This document shows positions 48,632 to 61,500 of a stretch of 64,000 bases of DNA, piece by piece. The stretch lies in the NCBI RefSeq assembly GCF_907164915.1, contig NC_061868.1, positions 45,445,689-45,509,688 on the forward strand. Direction: 5' to 3'. Numbering within the stretch: the stretch's first letter is position 1; each line of letters opens with the position of its first letter. The stretch is from Impatiens glandulifera (Eukaryota; Streptophyta; Magnoliopsida; Ericales; Balsaminaceae). The notes under the pieces were generated by a model. The model made no database searches. It was not told the origin of the DNA and saw nothing but the letters and a program-made list of their open reading frames with translations. The translations under genes and the position numbers were made by a program.

Positions 48632-49876
48632 ATGACTTTGGACAACGATATAGAAACTATTCTATGGAACGAAGACCAAATTGCCAACCGAGTTTCTGAA
48701 CTCGCCAATCAAATTTCCGGCGATTTCAAGGACACTGCCACTTCATCGCCGCCAATTGTGGTCGGAGTTATCACCGGAGCTTTCCTTTTTCTAACTGACC
48801 TAGTTAGGAAAATCAAGTTACCCGTCATTGTCGACTTCATTCGAGCCGAATCGTATGGTGCTGGCACTGAATCGAACGGCGCTCCCAAGATTTCCTGCGA
48901 TTTGAAGGTCGATGTTATGGGGAAACACGTTATTCTGGTAAATTTCCGAATTCTTTATCAATTCAATGTTATAATTGCGTAAAAGGACTGTATTTTCATT
49001 TAAATTTTGATAAAGCTCTGTTAAATTGATTGCATGGATACCTAATTGAGAGTTTGTATTAAGTAGGAAGAAATGAAGTAATATGCAAGACAGATTTGTT
49101 AGACTAGTATTGTTATTATCAATTTGCTAAAAACCATACAAACCCTGCATCATATTGAAAATCTTAGTTTTCAACATGACAATCTGATTATTTGGACATA
49201 CTAAGAAGAAGATTGAGCTTATTTAATTGGTAATCCTTCCCCCAGGTTGAGGACATTGTTGATACTGGAAACACTCTATGCCGTCTGATTGCTCACTTGA
49301 AGTTGAAAGGAGCATCCTCTGTATCAGTTTGTGCTTTCCTCGACAAACCGACAAGAAGGGAGGTTAACTTTGAGCTTGTGGGTGAAGGCAAATATTATTG
49401 CGGCTTTCAGGTTCCATCTCCTTCCTATTGTTAATGTCATTTGGTGATTTTGATTTTGATTTTGATTTTCTTCCATGCCCCTAGATATGTTTATCATATT
49501 GTTTACAATCATTGCACTTAGAATTAGGATTTGTGTGATAGTTCTAAATTTTGCATTTTAAACATCCCCACCCATCTCTATGAGATTTTTGTTTTAGAAA
49601 ACTGTAACAAGTAAAATGTGATAGAGAAGAGACAGGAAAGGAATGATAAATCCTCCATAACCCGACACTCTTCATATTTATTCACTTCATAATCCACCTA
49701 ACTCTAATCTTATGCGATACATGCATACCATATAGAATATAGCCATTACATAATTCATGGTTTCTTTCACTTTGCAGTGTCCAGATTACTTTGTTGTTGG
49801 ATATGGGATGGATTTTGCTGAAACATACCGAAATTTGCCTTATGTTGGAGTCTTGAAGCCTGAGATGTATAAGTGA
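48632..49876 (+). CDS. HGPT: Hypoxanthine-guanine phosphoribosyltransferase
   Basis: Exons 48632-48937, 49246-49410 and 49778-49876 join in phase 0 to give 189 aa, the usual length for the small HPRT class. The first exon has [20 protein letters not shown] (the pyrophosphate-binding loop region) and [10 protein letters not shown]. The PRPP-binding signature [11 protein letters not shown] opens exon 2 (residues 103-113). [10 protein letters not shown] follows, and the C-terminal part carries [20 protein letters not shown] with the Asp-Phe-Ala used for purine recognition. The enzyme salvages hypoxanthine and guanine to IMP and GMP with PRPP in the cytosol. No signal peptide or transit peptide is evident. 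Confidence 0.95.
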
Positions 49877-50541
49877 TATATTTTATTGTGTTTATTCAGA
49901 TAAATAAACACAGAGACAGCTAAAAGGCTCCTTGTGACAATAAATTATAACATTATTTATGCTATATCTTAACTGATGTTTATGGTTCATGCTTTGACAA
50001 CTAGCATAAAATATTATGATTTAGGCGTTGTTTGTTCTAATAATAAATATTTGATTGATGATTTAAATAATGCTACATTAGATTAGATAATACCATGTTA
50101 ATTGATTGTTAACACTTTGAAGATTGTAAAATCTAAGTTTGACAATGAAAAATGAAAGGATCCAATCACATTATCTAGAATCTCATCTTAATTAAAGTAG
50201 CCCTAACTAGTTCTTATTAGAACCTTCTGAGTTAATACTCATTAGCGGAGCTCAATTGGAGACCAAAAGTTGGAAGGTCAGGATAGGATGTTAGAGTTCT
50301 TGCTAGATTCCTAAATTTAAAAAATACAAATTTGAGTTGAAACATTTAAAGACGACACTCAATATGAGATTTCATGTCTTTCATTTTTCATGACATCTCA
50401 TGTTGTGACTTGTTATTTTTTCAAATGCAACACCATCTTTACGATAATACATATTTTGTTTAGTACTACTATAATACAACACAATACAATGAACAAAGAT
50501 GACATTTGTAAGTAACATCAGCTTACAAAAGCAGCCACTAG
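49877..50541. other. Intergenic DNA, convergent gene ends
   Basis: 3' UTRs of the HGPT gene (+) and of the small membrane protein gene (-) meet here. No motif or gene seen. Confidence 0.5.
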
Positions 50542-50979
50542 TTATTTCCAAGTAAGAGCAGGAAGAGAAGTTGTTGCTGGCTTTACCGGCTGTGGAACAA
50601 CATTTCCAGTCGTGTCATAAATAATAACACCCGAAAAATCAGGTAGCTGACATTTCCGACCCATGAATATATCCTTCTTCCAAACCGACAACTCGCAGCT
50701 TGGCGGCAAGCTTCCCTCAACATGATTCCCAAACTGAAAATTACTACCTGATAATTGTGTCATCATCCATTCATTGTTGATCATCTCGATCACGGGTTCT
50801 TCTCCATTGTTGTATAATTCCCCATAGCACGCCTTGCATGAACGAAAACTACGACGCAACTTGCGAGTGACATGTGATGCGCACATGAAGACCGCAAACG
50901 CACATAGGAAAAGGGTTGCTGCCGCATAGCCAGCTTGCATCTTGTGTGGAAACACTACTATCTGCAGACGGCTAACCAT
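50542..50979 (-). CDS. Small single-exon plant protein with a membrane segment, function unknown
   Basis: 145 aa from the ATG at 50979. Residues of about 15-38 (AGYAAATLFLCAFAVFMCASH) form one membrane segment, followed by a basic RKLRRSFRSCK stretch that suggests a cytosolic side. The C-terminal half contains a motif that looks conserved, SVWKKDIFMGRKCQLPDFSGVIIYD, and the protein ends PALTWK. The Leu-Pro-x-Phe-Ser-Gly-x-Ile-x-Tyr-Asp pattern with an upstream 'W-x-K/R-x-I-x-MG-x-K-C' recalls uncharacterised plant proteins I have seen with this tail, but I cannot name the family. The open frame, the ordered motif and a plausible TATA run (51030-51045, minus strand) support a real gene. Confidence 0.8.
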   Translation of the reverse strand: MVSRLQIVVFPHKMQAGYAAATLFLCAFAVFMCASHVTRKLRRSFRSCKACYGELYNNGEEPVIEMINNEWMMTQLSGSNFQFGNHVEGSLPPSCELSVWKKDIFMGRKCQLPDFSGVIIYDTTGNVVPQPVKPATTSLPALTWK

Positions 50980-51440
50980 TTTTGGGCCAATTTGTTGAAT
51001 ATTTGATGATTTCTAAGGTGAAATCTTAGATATATATATATATATGTAGGTAATTGAGGATTTGTTATGGTCTAAAATTGGATTAGGGTTTAGGTGAGCT
51101 TAATCCCTTAGTTTGTGTCTCAAACAACCAACCTAATCCATTATCCACATCAATGAATATGAATATGGTTACCATAATTTAAACTTTCACAATCTCTAAT
51201 TTAATAGTTAAAGATAGCTTCTAATAATAGTCAATGACCATGCATCGGCCTACAATAAATAAATTGATTATCAATAAAAGAATTTTGAAAAAGTCTTCAC
51301 CTATATTATTATAAAAACTCAAAAACACATAATTTAATCTAGCATGACCTTCACCCGATTAGGCATTAACTATTATCACTTATATTGTCAATTTCTTCAA
51401 ACAAAAGCCTAAAATTAAAATTATACAAAAGAATTAAGTG

Positions 51441-51478
<38 letters not shown>

Positions 51479-52759
51479 AAAAATATTTTAAATATTTTTT
51501 TTTATTAAACCTATTAAGTATAATAACATTTTTATGTTAAAAGTGTATGTAATAGAAGTTACTGTCAGTAAGGAAGTTTAAGTTATATAGATTGTTGTTA
51601 GTATAAATTTTATAAGAGAGTGATAAAAAGGGAGTGAATTTGGAAATAATTAATTCTTAAAACTATCTAATTTTTCAAATTAACCTATTTTATTCATAAA
51701 CTAAACTACTGGTCAAGCGAGAAAGATGGTCAATTTAGTTTTTCTTATATATATTTTATTTAAAAAGTTATAATTATAATTAACATAGTAGCCACTAACT
51801 AATAAGGATTCCAATAAATGGGAAAAAAAAAATATATTTCCCATTTGAAATTAATAATAAAGATCACATATTTCAAAAAAATATTTAATAAATATTCAAC
51901 TAAATTAATAAATATTATACGACAAAAAATGATAGAAAAATAAAAAAAATTACATAATTGAATAATTATAATAAAACTGGCAAATATATATATATATTAT
52001 TAAAACTATATTATTTTATTGGAGAAGATAAATATGTTAAAATTTATTGTAATTAAACAAATATTTTATCTAGCATTTCTAATATTCATTATCAAAACTT
52101 TTAAATAAGATTTAATTTTTTTAAATTAAATGCAAAAATAAAGAAAAAATCACAAAATTAGAAGATAATAGTATTAATAACATACATTAAATGATAGTAA
52201 AATAGACCCAAAAAATGATAGTCACGTACATATAATAAAATTTAAAGGAAGTAGGTATGTTTTTTGAGGTATTTATCATTTTTTACTTGTTTAATCTTCT
52301 ATTTGACATTTTTAATTATTCTACACATTTATCAAACTATTAATAAAACAGACATAAAATGACATAATAAAAATGATAAAATATACTTAATTCTGGAAAA
52401 TAAAAAAGTTATCGACATTTTCCTCTTCTAAATGACATTTTTAAGTTATCATACACATTTGATAAATTAATAGTAAATATGTATAAAATGACATTAACAA
52501 GTGATAAAAAATAATTAATTCACAAAAAAAATATTTTTTTTTCTTACTTCAGACATGATATATATATATATATATATATATGAAAAAGAATGCAATTACA
52601 AAAGTTATTTATCTTACCAAATATGCAGATTTTTCTTCGCATATACTCTCTCAATTCAATTGGAATCACTATTCTTTCTTATTTTCAAATTTTGACTCAC
52701 ATGAACCAACCTCTTATTTTTTTAAAATATATTATTAGCATCAATACTAGCATTTAGCT
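50980..52759. other. AT-rich intergenic DNA
   Basis: Promoter of the gene at 50542-50979 on the left (TATATA run at about 51032-51044). Then A/T runs and (TA)n microsatellites at about 51447-51474 and 52558-52580. A direct pair around 52255-52390 and 52390-52510, sharing 'ACATTTTTAA', 'TACACATTT' and 'AATGACAT' in order, suggests an old local duplication. No gene. Confidence 0.5.
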
Positions 52760-53183
52760 CGTGCATTTGCACGATTATTAATATAAAAATCGTGAAAAAA
52801 AAATTACGGATAACATTTTTTATTTTATTTTTAACCGTTTTAAGTTTATGGGTGGGTCAACCCACAATCCGACCCAAGTATCCATTTACTCAACACCTAT
52901 ATAGATTAGTTAGTTAAAAAGTTGAACTTATATTAATATTAAAACGTTCCGCGTTTATCAAATTTGGTGTTGAATTTACAATATAAAGTCTTTGTAGCCT
53001 AGTTGGTTAAAGAGTTGTACTTGTTTTGTTAGGTTGCAAGTTCGAAACATACCTCTTAGTATTTTTAATTTTATTTTTAACCGTTTTAAATTTAAAAACG
53101 GGTCAACCCACCATCCGACCCAAGTATCCAAATTAACCACAACTCTCGACCCGGCAATCCGGACACTTTAAAAATTAAGCATC

Positions 53184-53217
<34 letters not shown>

Positions 53218-54405
53218 TTAGTTAGTTAAAAAGTTGAACTTATATTAATATTAAAATGTCCCGCGTTTATCAAATTTGGTGTTGAATTTAAAATATAAAT
53301 TCTTTGTAGCCTAGTTGGTTAAAGAGTTGTACTTGTTTTGTTAGGCTGCAAGTTCAAAACATACATATAGCATTTTTAATTTTATTTTTAACCGTTTTAA
53401 ATTTAAAAACGGGTCAACCCAAAATCCGACCCAAGTATCCAAATTTACCACAACTCTCGACCCGGCAATCCGGACACTTTAAAAATTAAGCATCATTATA
53501 TATATATATAGATTAGTTAGTTAAAAAATTGAACTTATATTAATATTAAAACATCCCGCGTTTATCAAATTTGGTGTTGAATTTAAAATATAAAGTCTTT
53601 GTAGTCTAGTTGATTAAAGAGTTGTACTTGTTTTGTTAGGTTGCAAGTTCGAAACATACTTCTAGTATTTTTAATTTTATTTTTAACCGTTTTAAATTTA
53701 AAAACGGGTCAACCCACAATCCGACCCAAGTATCCAAATTAACCACAGCTCTCGACCCGACAATCCGGAAACTTTAAAAATTAAGCATCATTATATATAT
53801 ATATATAGATTAGTTAGTTAAAAAGTTGAACTTATATTAATATTAAAACGTCCCGCGTTTATCAAATTTGGTGTTGAATTTAAAATATAAAGTATTTGTA
53901 GCCTAGTTGGTTAAAGAGTTGTACTTATTTTGTTAGGTTACAAGTTCGAAACATACCCTAGTATTTTTAATTTTATTTTTAACCGTTTTAAATTTAGAAA
54001 CGGATCAACCCACAATCCGACCCAAGTATCCAAATTAACCACAGCTCTCGACCCGGCAATCCGGACACTTTAAAAATTAAGCATCATTATATATATATAT
54101 ATAGATTAGTTAGTTAAAAAGTTGAACTTATATTAATATTAAAACGTCCCGCGTTTATCAAATTTGGTGTTGAATTTAAAATATAAATTTTTTGTAGCCT
54201 AGTTGGTTAAAGAGTTGTACTTGTTTTGTTAAGTTGCAAGTTCGAAACATACCTCTAGCATTTTTAATTTTATTTTTAACCGTTTTAAATTTAAAAACGG
54301 GTCAACCCACAATCCGACCCAAGTATCCAAATTAACCACAGCTCTCGACCCGGCAATCTGGACACTTTAAAAATTAAGCATCATTATATATATATATAGA
54401 TACCA
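52760..54405 (+). repeat. Tandem array of a ~296-bp unit with tRNA-like pol III boxes
   Basis: Five full units plus a leading fragment. The A-box-like TAGCCTAGTTGG starts at 52995, 53307, 53602 (TAGTCTAG variant), 53899 and 54195, so the periods are 312, 295, 297 and 296. In each unit a B-box-like AAGTTCGAAAC follows about 45 bp later, the spacing of a tRNA gene. The body then reads AACCGTTTTAAATTTA, CGGGTCAACCCA, ATCCGACCCAAGTATCCA and CTCGACCCGGCAATCC, and ends in a (TA)n tract and ATAGATTAGTTAGTTAAAAA. The array fragment at 52760-52900 has only the body. It may be an amplified tRNA-derived SINE or a satellite that acquired one. Confidence 0.88.
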
Positions 54406-55840
54406 TTAAGTTCGGATTCATATATACCATCATATTATTAACATCACTCTCAATTCGAATTACAATTTCCTCAATTGACACCCGTATAAATTACTATCAT
54501 TGTCATTTTATAATATTTATAAATTCACATGAATGAAAAATGATAGAATTTCCAAATTTTACTTTTGGTAATTTTTAAGTATAGGGATGATATAATTTTT
54601 TTTGTAATGTAATATAAATTTAACAAAATTCAATGATTTTAAAAAAGAAAATGTTATAGGCCCATAACTAGCTATTTGATATGTAAACATGTAACAATGA
54701 CTTCCAACCAGACGAGGAAAATATTAGGAACCGTGTGAAATCCAGACCGACCGACCATCTGAAAAAGACAGATCATGTGATCATGACTTCGAAACCTGAT
54801 TTCTCTCCATTCACAGCTGCACTGAAGATTACATTCACATTGACTCTTTTGACATTTATTTCTATGTATATCCAACCCTTATCCCATCCAATGAATTTTA
54901 ACATTTTTATAAGTATATAAATTTTTTATTTATTTTTTTTTAGAAAAAATAAGAGATAGTCATGACACCCTACATACATGATCCCACTTAAACTTAAAGC
55001 GTTTTCAGATGAAATAACTCGTAACTTTTTGGTCTTAAGCTGTGATACTTATTCAACAAAAATCAATCAAGTAATGAGAATTCAGAAAAATAAAAAGTAT
55101 TAAGAAAATATACATGCATCAACATATTTTTGGAACATCAAAAACAATAGAACAAACTTATCAACAATTCAAAATTCGTTAAAATCGATAAATAAATAAA
55201 AACATTCCTATTAACCCTTTTTTGTTAAGCCTTTTTCGAGCAGAATTCACTATAAATAAATTAGGAACTGTTATATCGAATCGAATTTTTTTTTAATTAA
55301 CATTAGGATTAACAAATTTATTTCTAGTGAAATTTTTACGTCATTTAATAAGAATTAGTGTTTAAAATTATTAATATATTAGTGTTATATTTAATTGTTT
55401 AATTAGTTGTCTTAAAATTTGTTTGAAACATGTCGAATGATTTGGGTCAAATATTCAAACAATTATCAAAAATTCGTCCAAAGTTAACCTACTTAGTAGA
55501 GTCAAATTTAAATTTATTTACAAATGTTCCTTTAAATAATTGTACATTTATTTGTTCGTGTAAGAAAGATTCAATTTTTGGTGCACATTTTAAAACATGA
55601 AAATATAATATACCTTCCTCCAAATTTCCAATTCAATGACAATATATATACCATGATTTAATCTTAATTATACTCCTTATATCTTGTATTAAAACTATTA
55701 CAATTAAAATATAAAATTACAAACAATCATTTCAAATACAATGCAGATTTTGTAATCAAATTACCCTGCATGCATGCATGAATTCAACATCAAAAGTTTT
55801 AATAAAAACATATTATTATCTTAATTAAATAAAGCCCTAA
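54406..55840. other. AT-rich intergenic DNA
   Basis: No gene or defined element seen. The last 100 bp or so are the likely 3' UTR of the ketoacyl-CoA synthase. Short open frames near 54672-54920 overlap on both strands and have no motif. Confidence 0.5.
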
Positions 55841-58035
55841 TTAATTTATATAAACTGGATACTTATCAATACAATCATTCCAAGGATTATCTTCTTCTTC
55901 ACCCGAATCCCGAGCCCATCTCCAAACCAAACTCCCAACCTTAAAACCAGTCCCGAACGCAAGCATCCACATCCGATCCCCACTCTTAATCCTCCTTTTC
56001 GCCTCAAAATACGCCATCTCATAAAACACCATACTACTCGAAGTGTTTCCAAACCTATGAAGAGTCATCCGAGCCGGTTCCGTAACCGAACCATCAAATT
56101 TCAAAACCCTAGAAACTTGTTCAATAACAGCTTTCCCACCCGTATGTATACATATGTGTTCGAACGCTTTTGTGAAATCGGGCACGTAGGTTTTTGTTTC
56201 CCCTCGAGTCGCCGCCATAACCGCCGCCCCCGACGAGTAGAGGTAGTGGAGGAGTTCGCTTAGTGGTAAAACAGAGGGAGCTAGGGTTCGGATGTGGCGG
56301 CGGAGGTTTGTTGCGGCGACTCGGATTAGGTCTTTGGTTAGGGAGACTCCGGTTATGTTTTCGGAGTCTTCCTCTTGAAAGGCGGCTCGGTACGAGGAAT
56401 CGTCCGAGCCGTGGTGGGTGCGGAGAGAATGGGTTAGTTCGGCTTTGGCGGATAGACGGCGGTTTGGATCGTTGGTTAGTAGTGCGGCGGCGCAACCGAC
56501 CCGGAAGATGCAGTTTGTTACTAACATGGATCGGTTGTCGCCCGAGTACCAGTTTGAAGTTATGCTCTCGGAAATTACTACTAGAATGTATTGAATCTTC
56601 CTGCATTGTAAATTATGATTGAAATATGTTATATTATATAAGGAGATAAAAATCATATATTTAAAAAAAAATAGATTCTAATATTGCTTAAATTTGTTTT
56701 TATTCTTATATTTAAGTTGATAGATTAAAATAATCTGATGTGATTCTGTATTAAGCTGTTTGATGTTGGGTTATTTGATATTTGTTAAATGGATTTTGTT
56801 TAAAAAAAAACAATTTTATGAAAAGATAAGTTGTTTATAGTTTTAATTAGTTGAAATATTATAGTCTTTATCATAAAAATACTCTTCAAAATTACCTCTA
56901 TTAACAATTTTTTAAATAATCAAATTTTGTTTCAAAAAAAATATATCAATCGCTTAATATTATTTTAATTAATAAAATAAGTGATTTAATTTTACAATAA
57001 TAGTGATATAATTAATAAAAATTTCAAAAAAAAAGGATAAAATACTAAAAAAACAACAAAATGTCCTTAATAAAAATATTATGTATTTTTTCCCAAAAAA
57101 GTATTATCTATCTTTATAGGGGTTTATTTCGATTCAATTCTCTAATATAAACAAGTTCATTTAACTCTAACTAATTTTATTATTTATATTTCTTTTTATT
57201 TTGATATTTAATAAATATATATATATATATATATATATATCCATAGTTAATGATCATTAGAGACAATTAAAAACATCGTTATTAATGCATCTATTAAATT
57301 ATTTTTTTTATATATATTTGAAACTTATATAAACTAACTACTATTATTTTTCTATCAAAATATATATAAACCAATAAACCAATATTATAATTTTAAAAAA
57401 ACATACCTATTCCCACGAAGTATATTAGCAGCAAGATCAATAGAAAGAACGCCGGAGCTACATCCCATCCCACTAAGATTAAAAGTCTTAACATCTGACC
57501 GGAGATCATACCGTCGAACAACCTCCGACGACAAAGACGGCGACGGCGAAAACCCACCCGAAGTAACAATAACCACATCAATCAAATCCGAATCAACCCG
57601 ACTCTTCTTCAAAACAGAATCAACCGTCGCAAATACCCCATCCCTAGCTTCCTCCACAGCAGAACTCAACGACGGCGTAGGATTATTATCAGCAATGAAC
57701 GCCGGCGCGTATGTCTCACCGCCGAGGCCAGACTTAAGAAAAATATTACGCATGAATTCAACGCTCTCATTTGTGAACTTTTCACTCCGGCGAAGAAAAA
57801 CCTCGGCGGATTCAATGGTGGTTTTAAGACGGGGCGGCGGAAGATAGCATGAGTAGTTGAGAAGATAAATAGGTTTAGGTTTACGGAGGATGAAGATGAT
57901 TAATAAGGAGAAAGCGCATGATAAAGAGTAGGGATGGAGAAGAAAGGGAGTGTAGGATATGGTTGCGTGGAGGAAGAGGGTGAAGGATAAGAGTGTTAAG
58001 AGAAACAGCTGTAGGAAACGAATGGTATTCTTCAT
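55841..58035 (-). CDS. 3-ketoacyl-CoA synthase (very-long-chain fatty acid elongase)
   Basis: Two exons, 58035-57407 and 56600-55841, join in phase 2 (AG/GTATGT donor, AATGCAG acceptor) across an 806-bp intron, giving 462 aa. Two N-terminal hydrophobic stretches (about 6-29 and 37-50) fit the ER anchor of the family. The condensing-enzyme core has all three catalytic residues: Cys192 in NLSGMGCSSGVLSIDLA, His362 in CIHTGGKAVIEQ and Asn395 in LHRFGNTSSSMVFYE. The C-terminal part contains GDRMWMLAFGTGFKVGSLVW. The enzyme condenses malonyl-CoA with a long-chain acyl-CoA, the first step of very-long-chain fatty acid elongation for waxes, suberin or sphingolipids. It is shorter than the ~490-520 aa of many members because the segment between the anchor and the core is short (LLNYSCYLPPPRLKTT). 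I cannot assign the KCS number. Confidence 0.94.
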
Positions 58036-58505
58036 TGCTTCTGCTTTAGCTTTAACTCTCTATCTCTGCATGATCATGATTCAACGGCCATATTTATATT
58101 ATATAGAATCAGACATTTTTCAGACATACATAAATAAGTCAAATCTTATGACTTTAATTATTGTCGGGGGAGATTATTGGTAGTTGTTATTTATTTATTT
58201 TTATTTAAAAAAAATAAAAAAATTCATGTTCCCATCTCCAAGGTGTTTTTTTTGACATGGGTATTGTATTATTACATAATTTAGTAAAATAATAGTATAC
58301 AAATGTGACAAGTTATTTATTTTATTTTGAAAGGGTAACTTAAAAAATATATATACATATATATTAGTAATATTTATATATCCTTTACCAACTTTGGGGG
58401 CCTCGTGCTATAACATTAATGGTTGAATTATTATAATTTACATATATAGACTAAGTACAGGGGAAAAAGGACTTCTATATATATATAGAATATTTGTTTT
58501 AAATG

Positions 58506-58541
58506 TAATCCATAGTTTTGTTTAAACAAAACTATGGATTA
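58506..58541. repeat. Perfect 36-bp palindrome
   Basis: TAATCCATAGTTTTGTTT is followed at once by its exact reverse complement, with no loop. It lies about 470 bp upstream of the ketoacyl-CoA synthase start. Confidence 0.9.
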
Positions 58542-61500
58542 AAATAATATAATTATATATATAGTAAACCAAGTCAAACAAGGGGAGGTTGGCAGTTGAG
58601 ATAGTACTACTTGCTAGTTGCTAGATAGCTGGAATATAATTAATTTATTCATTCTATTCATACTCTTAATTATAATTTCATAATTAGATTTATATATATT
58701 TATTACATGATTAATTGTATATGCCTAAAAAAGGTTTGATGTAGTTGGTGATGTCTTCAATTTATATAAAAATATATATAATTATATTATAATATAATTT
58801 TAATTTTAAAAAAAATTAAATTAAAATTAAGTGGTTATAATAATTTAAATTTTAAAAAAAATGATAAATGAACCCTTATATTAACTTTAATTCAAATAAA
58901 AAAACTTATGTTAGGATTGAATTACGTGTTTTTTTTTTAAAAAAAAAGTAAAATATTTTCTTATTAATACTGGTCATAAGAAATTGCAGAAAATATCAAC
59001 AAATAAAAATCAAGTTGTGACATAAATTGTCATAATTTAGTTCAACAAAATAATGTTAAAAAAAATCAAATTCGTAGCAAAATTCTATCCACCTTAAAAC
59101 ACATTAATTACATGAAAAAATAATTATTTATATATAATATAAATTGGTTAGGGAACGTAAAATTATGGTAAGTTATTATATATTCTGACATTGTAGTGGA
59201 CAATGAATGGAAGCCATGTCAATATCTAAAATGACCATACCATGAATATAGGACTCACAAATGCAACCTGATTCAATCTTAATTACAAACCAATAAAATC
59301 AAATTTATTATAAAGAAATGTTTTTTTTTCATAACAAGTATATGCTTTATTCATAGAAAGTTAACTAATCATCACATTCTTCTTGAAAATATCAATTTTT
59401 ACATAAAGAATAGTTAATTTAAAAACAAAACATTTATGTATAAATGCTATCTTTCAATCTAGTTTCTAATGAAATAATTAAAGCTATCAACAAGCACTTT
59501 AATTATGAAGTGCATGCTTCCACATTTTGAACACAAATAAATTCTAAAAATGATTGTTTTTAGAGACATTCTTTTATGCATATATGGATTGTTCATAGAT
59601 TGAATCATTTCAAATTTGAATTTAGTTAGACATAAATTAAAATATTATTAAAAAATTCTTATCCAAAATACACATTTAAATCTATAAATAAAAATAAAAT
59701 GTTTCAAATAATATCCACTAAAAAACCCTAGGGGTTTGAATATCATAAAAAATAAATAAGAAAAAATCCTTAATATTAAAATATACAAAAATGTATTATT
59801 TTTTTAAAACGTTAACACAATAATTTTAACTGAAATTATTAAACGAACCTAAGTTTAAAATATATATAATATTTTATTCAATAGAAGTAAAAAAAATAAC
59901 TCGTATTTTAGGAAGAAAGTTAAAATGATCCACATTCACAATCTCTACTTAATCCAATTCACAACTACAATTCTCATAATTAACTATTCTTACATTAGTT
60001 TGACATTTTAATGCGAATCAAACCTAAATTAAAATTATAAATGAGTTTGAAATCATACTTCATACCTAATTTGTAAAATAGTGTTAGTAAATAAATATGT
60101 TTGTGAAAAAATAAATTTACATGTAAAATTGTTGAATTGTTACTAACTCTATTTTATATATATTAAAAATTTTGATTTTCTTAAAAAAAACAAAAATTAT
60201 ATTTAATACTTATTTTCTTTTATTACAAATTAATAATGCAGCAATTATGATATTGGTTGGAGAATAACTCATTTCATTTAAACTTGGAGCAACTTGTATG
60301 AATAATTAGATAGTGTCAAATTATATATATACTCCTTTATTTAAAATATATATATTAATGTCTAGTGTATAATAATGACGTGGATAGATGATAGCCATTT
60401 GGGCTTTACTTTCTAACTAAGAAACTTTGGGCCTTGTGATGTAATTAATGTTTAGGTAATAATAGAAGGCAGGCTAGACTATATTTATTGCATTCAAATT
60501 TCAATCAAAATAGTCAACCATATAAGGCAGTCAAGTCAACAAACAAATTTAAAAAAAATGTTAACATTTTTCGGATTTATTTACCTCCCACTAAAATGAA
60601 CAAATTTTATTGTAGCTTATAATTTTGTTTAGATTTTTTTTTTTTTTTTTTTTATTTATTTACAGGTATGATTAGTTTATTCGGTTTATCTTATTTTTTA
60701 CTTTGTTCAATTCAAATGAATTTTTATTTGAAGTCATAAAAAATTTTTAAGATTGTTTGATCTTCTTTATTGAAGTTTTTATTTTTATAAATTTCTCATA
60801 CTATTTAATATATAATTTTCATTTAATTTTTTTAATTTTTTTAATGGTATTTTGTATTATTTGTAAATTAATATTTATTTAAATTAATAATAATTTTTTT
60901 TATAAAAACAAATTATTAAATTAATAGATAATATTTTAAGTAAAAATTAAATAAAAAATTACTTGTTTGTTTTTAATGAGTTGACCAAAGTGTGATAATA
61001 TATCCTTTTGAAAATGGTAGCTTTAATAATCGATCATATCAGTGCAGATACTACAATATAGGGATTTGACTTTAAGCTCAACTTGAAATATTTGTTATTA
61101 TTATATTGGAGCAAAAAATTATCTTGAGTTATTAATATATATATATTAAGAATTAAAATTTTATTTGATAAATGGTTTAAATTTAAATTTTATAAAAATA
61201 AAATAAATTAAGATGATTTTAATATTTAAATTTAATAATTTAATAATTTAATTGTAATATTTAAGCTAATCTTGAACTATTTATAATTATTATTAGATTG
61301 GAGAAAAATGTTTTACAAGAGGTGGTTAAATAAATAAGATTATGAATTTTTAAATTAAATCATTTGAATTAAATTGATAAAAAAAAATTATCTAAATTAA
61401 AAATTTATAAAATAATAAATTAAGAATAGTTTAGTATTTTTTTTTATCTAAATTAAAAATTTATAAAATAATAAATTAAGAATAATTTAACATTTAAGTT

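Noticed and set aside
52995..54250. Five tRNA genes
   Set aside because: The A and B boxes are present, but the flanking bases do not form a recognisable acceptor stem or anticodon arm, and the units are tandem copies of a longer repeat.
56057..56622. Plus-strand and alternate minus-strand frames of 68-161 codons
   Set aside because: Shadows of the second exon of the ketoacyl-CoA synthase, whose own frame carries the catalytic His and Asn.
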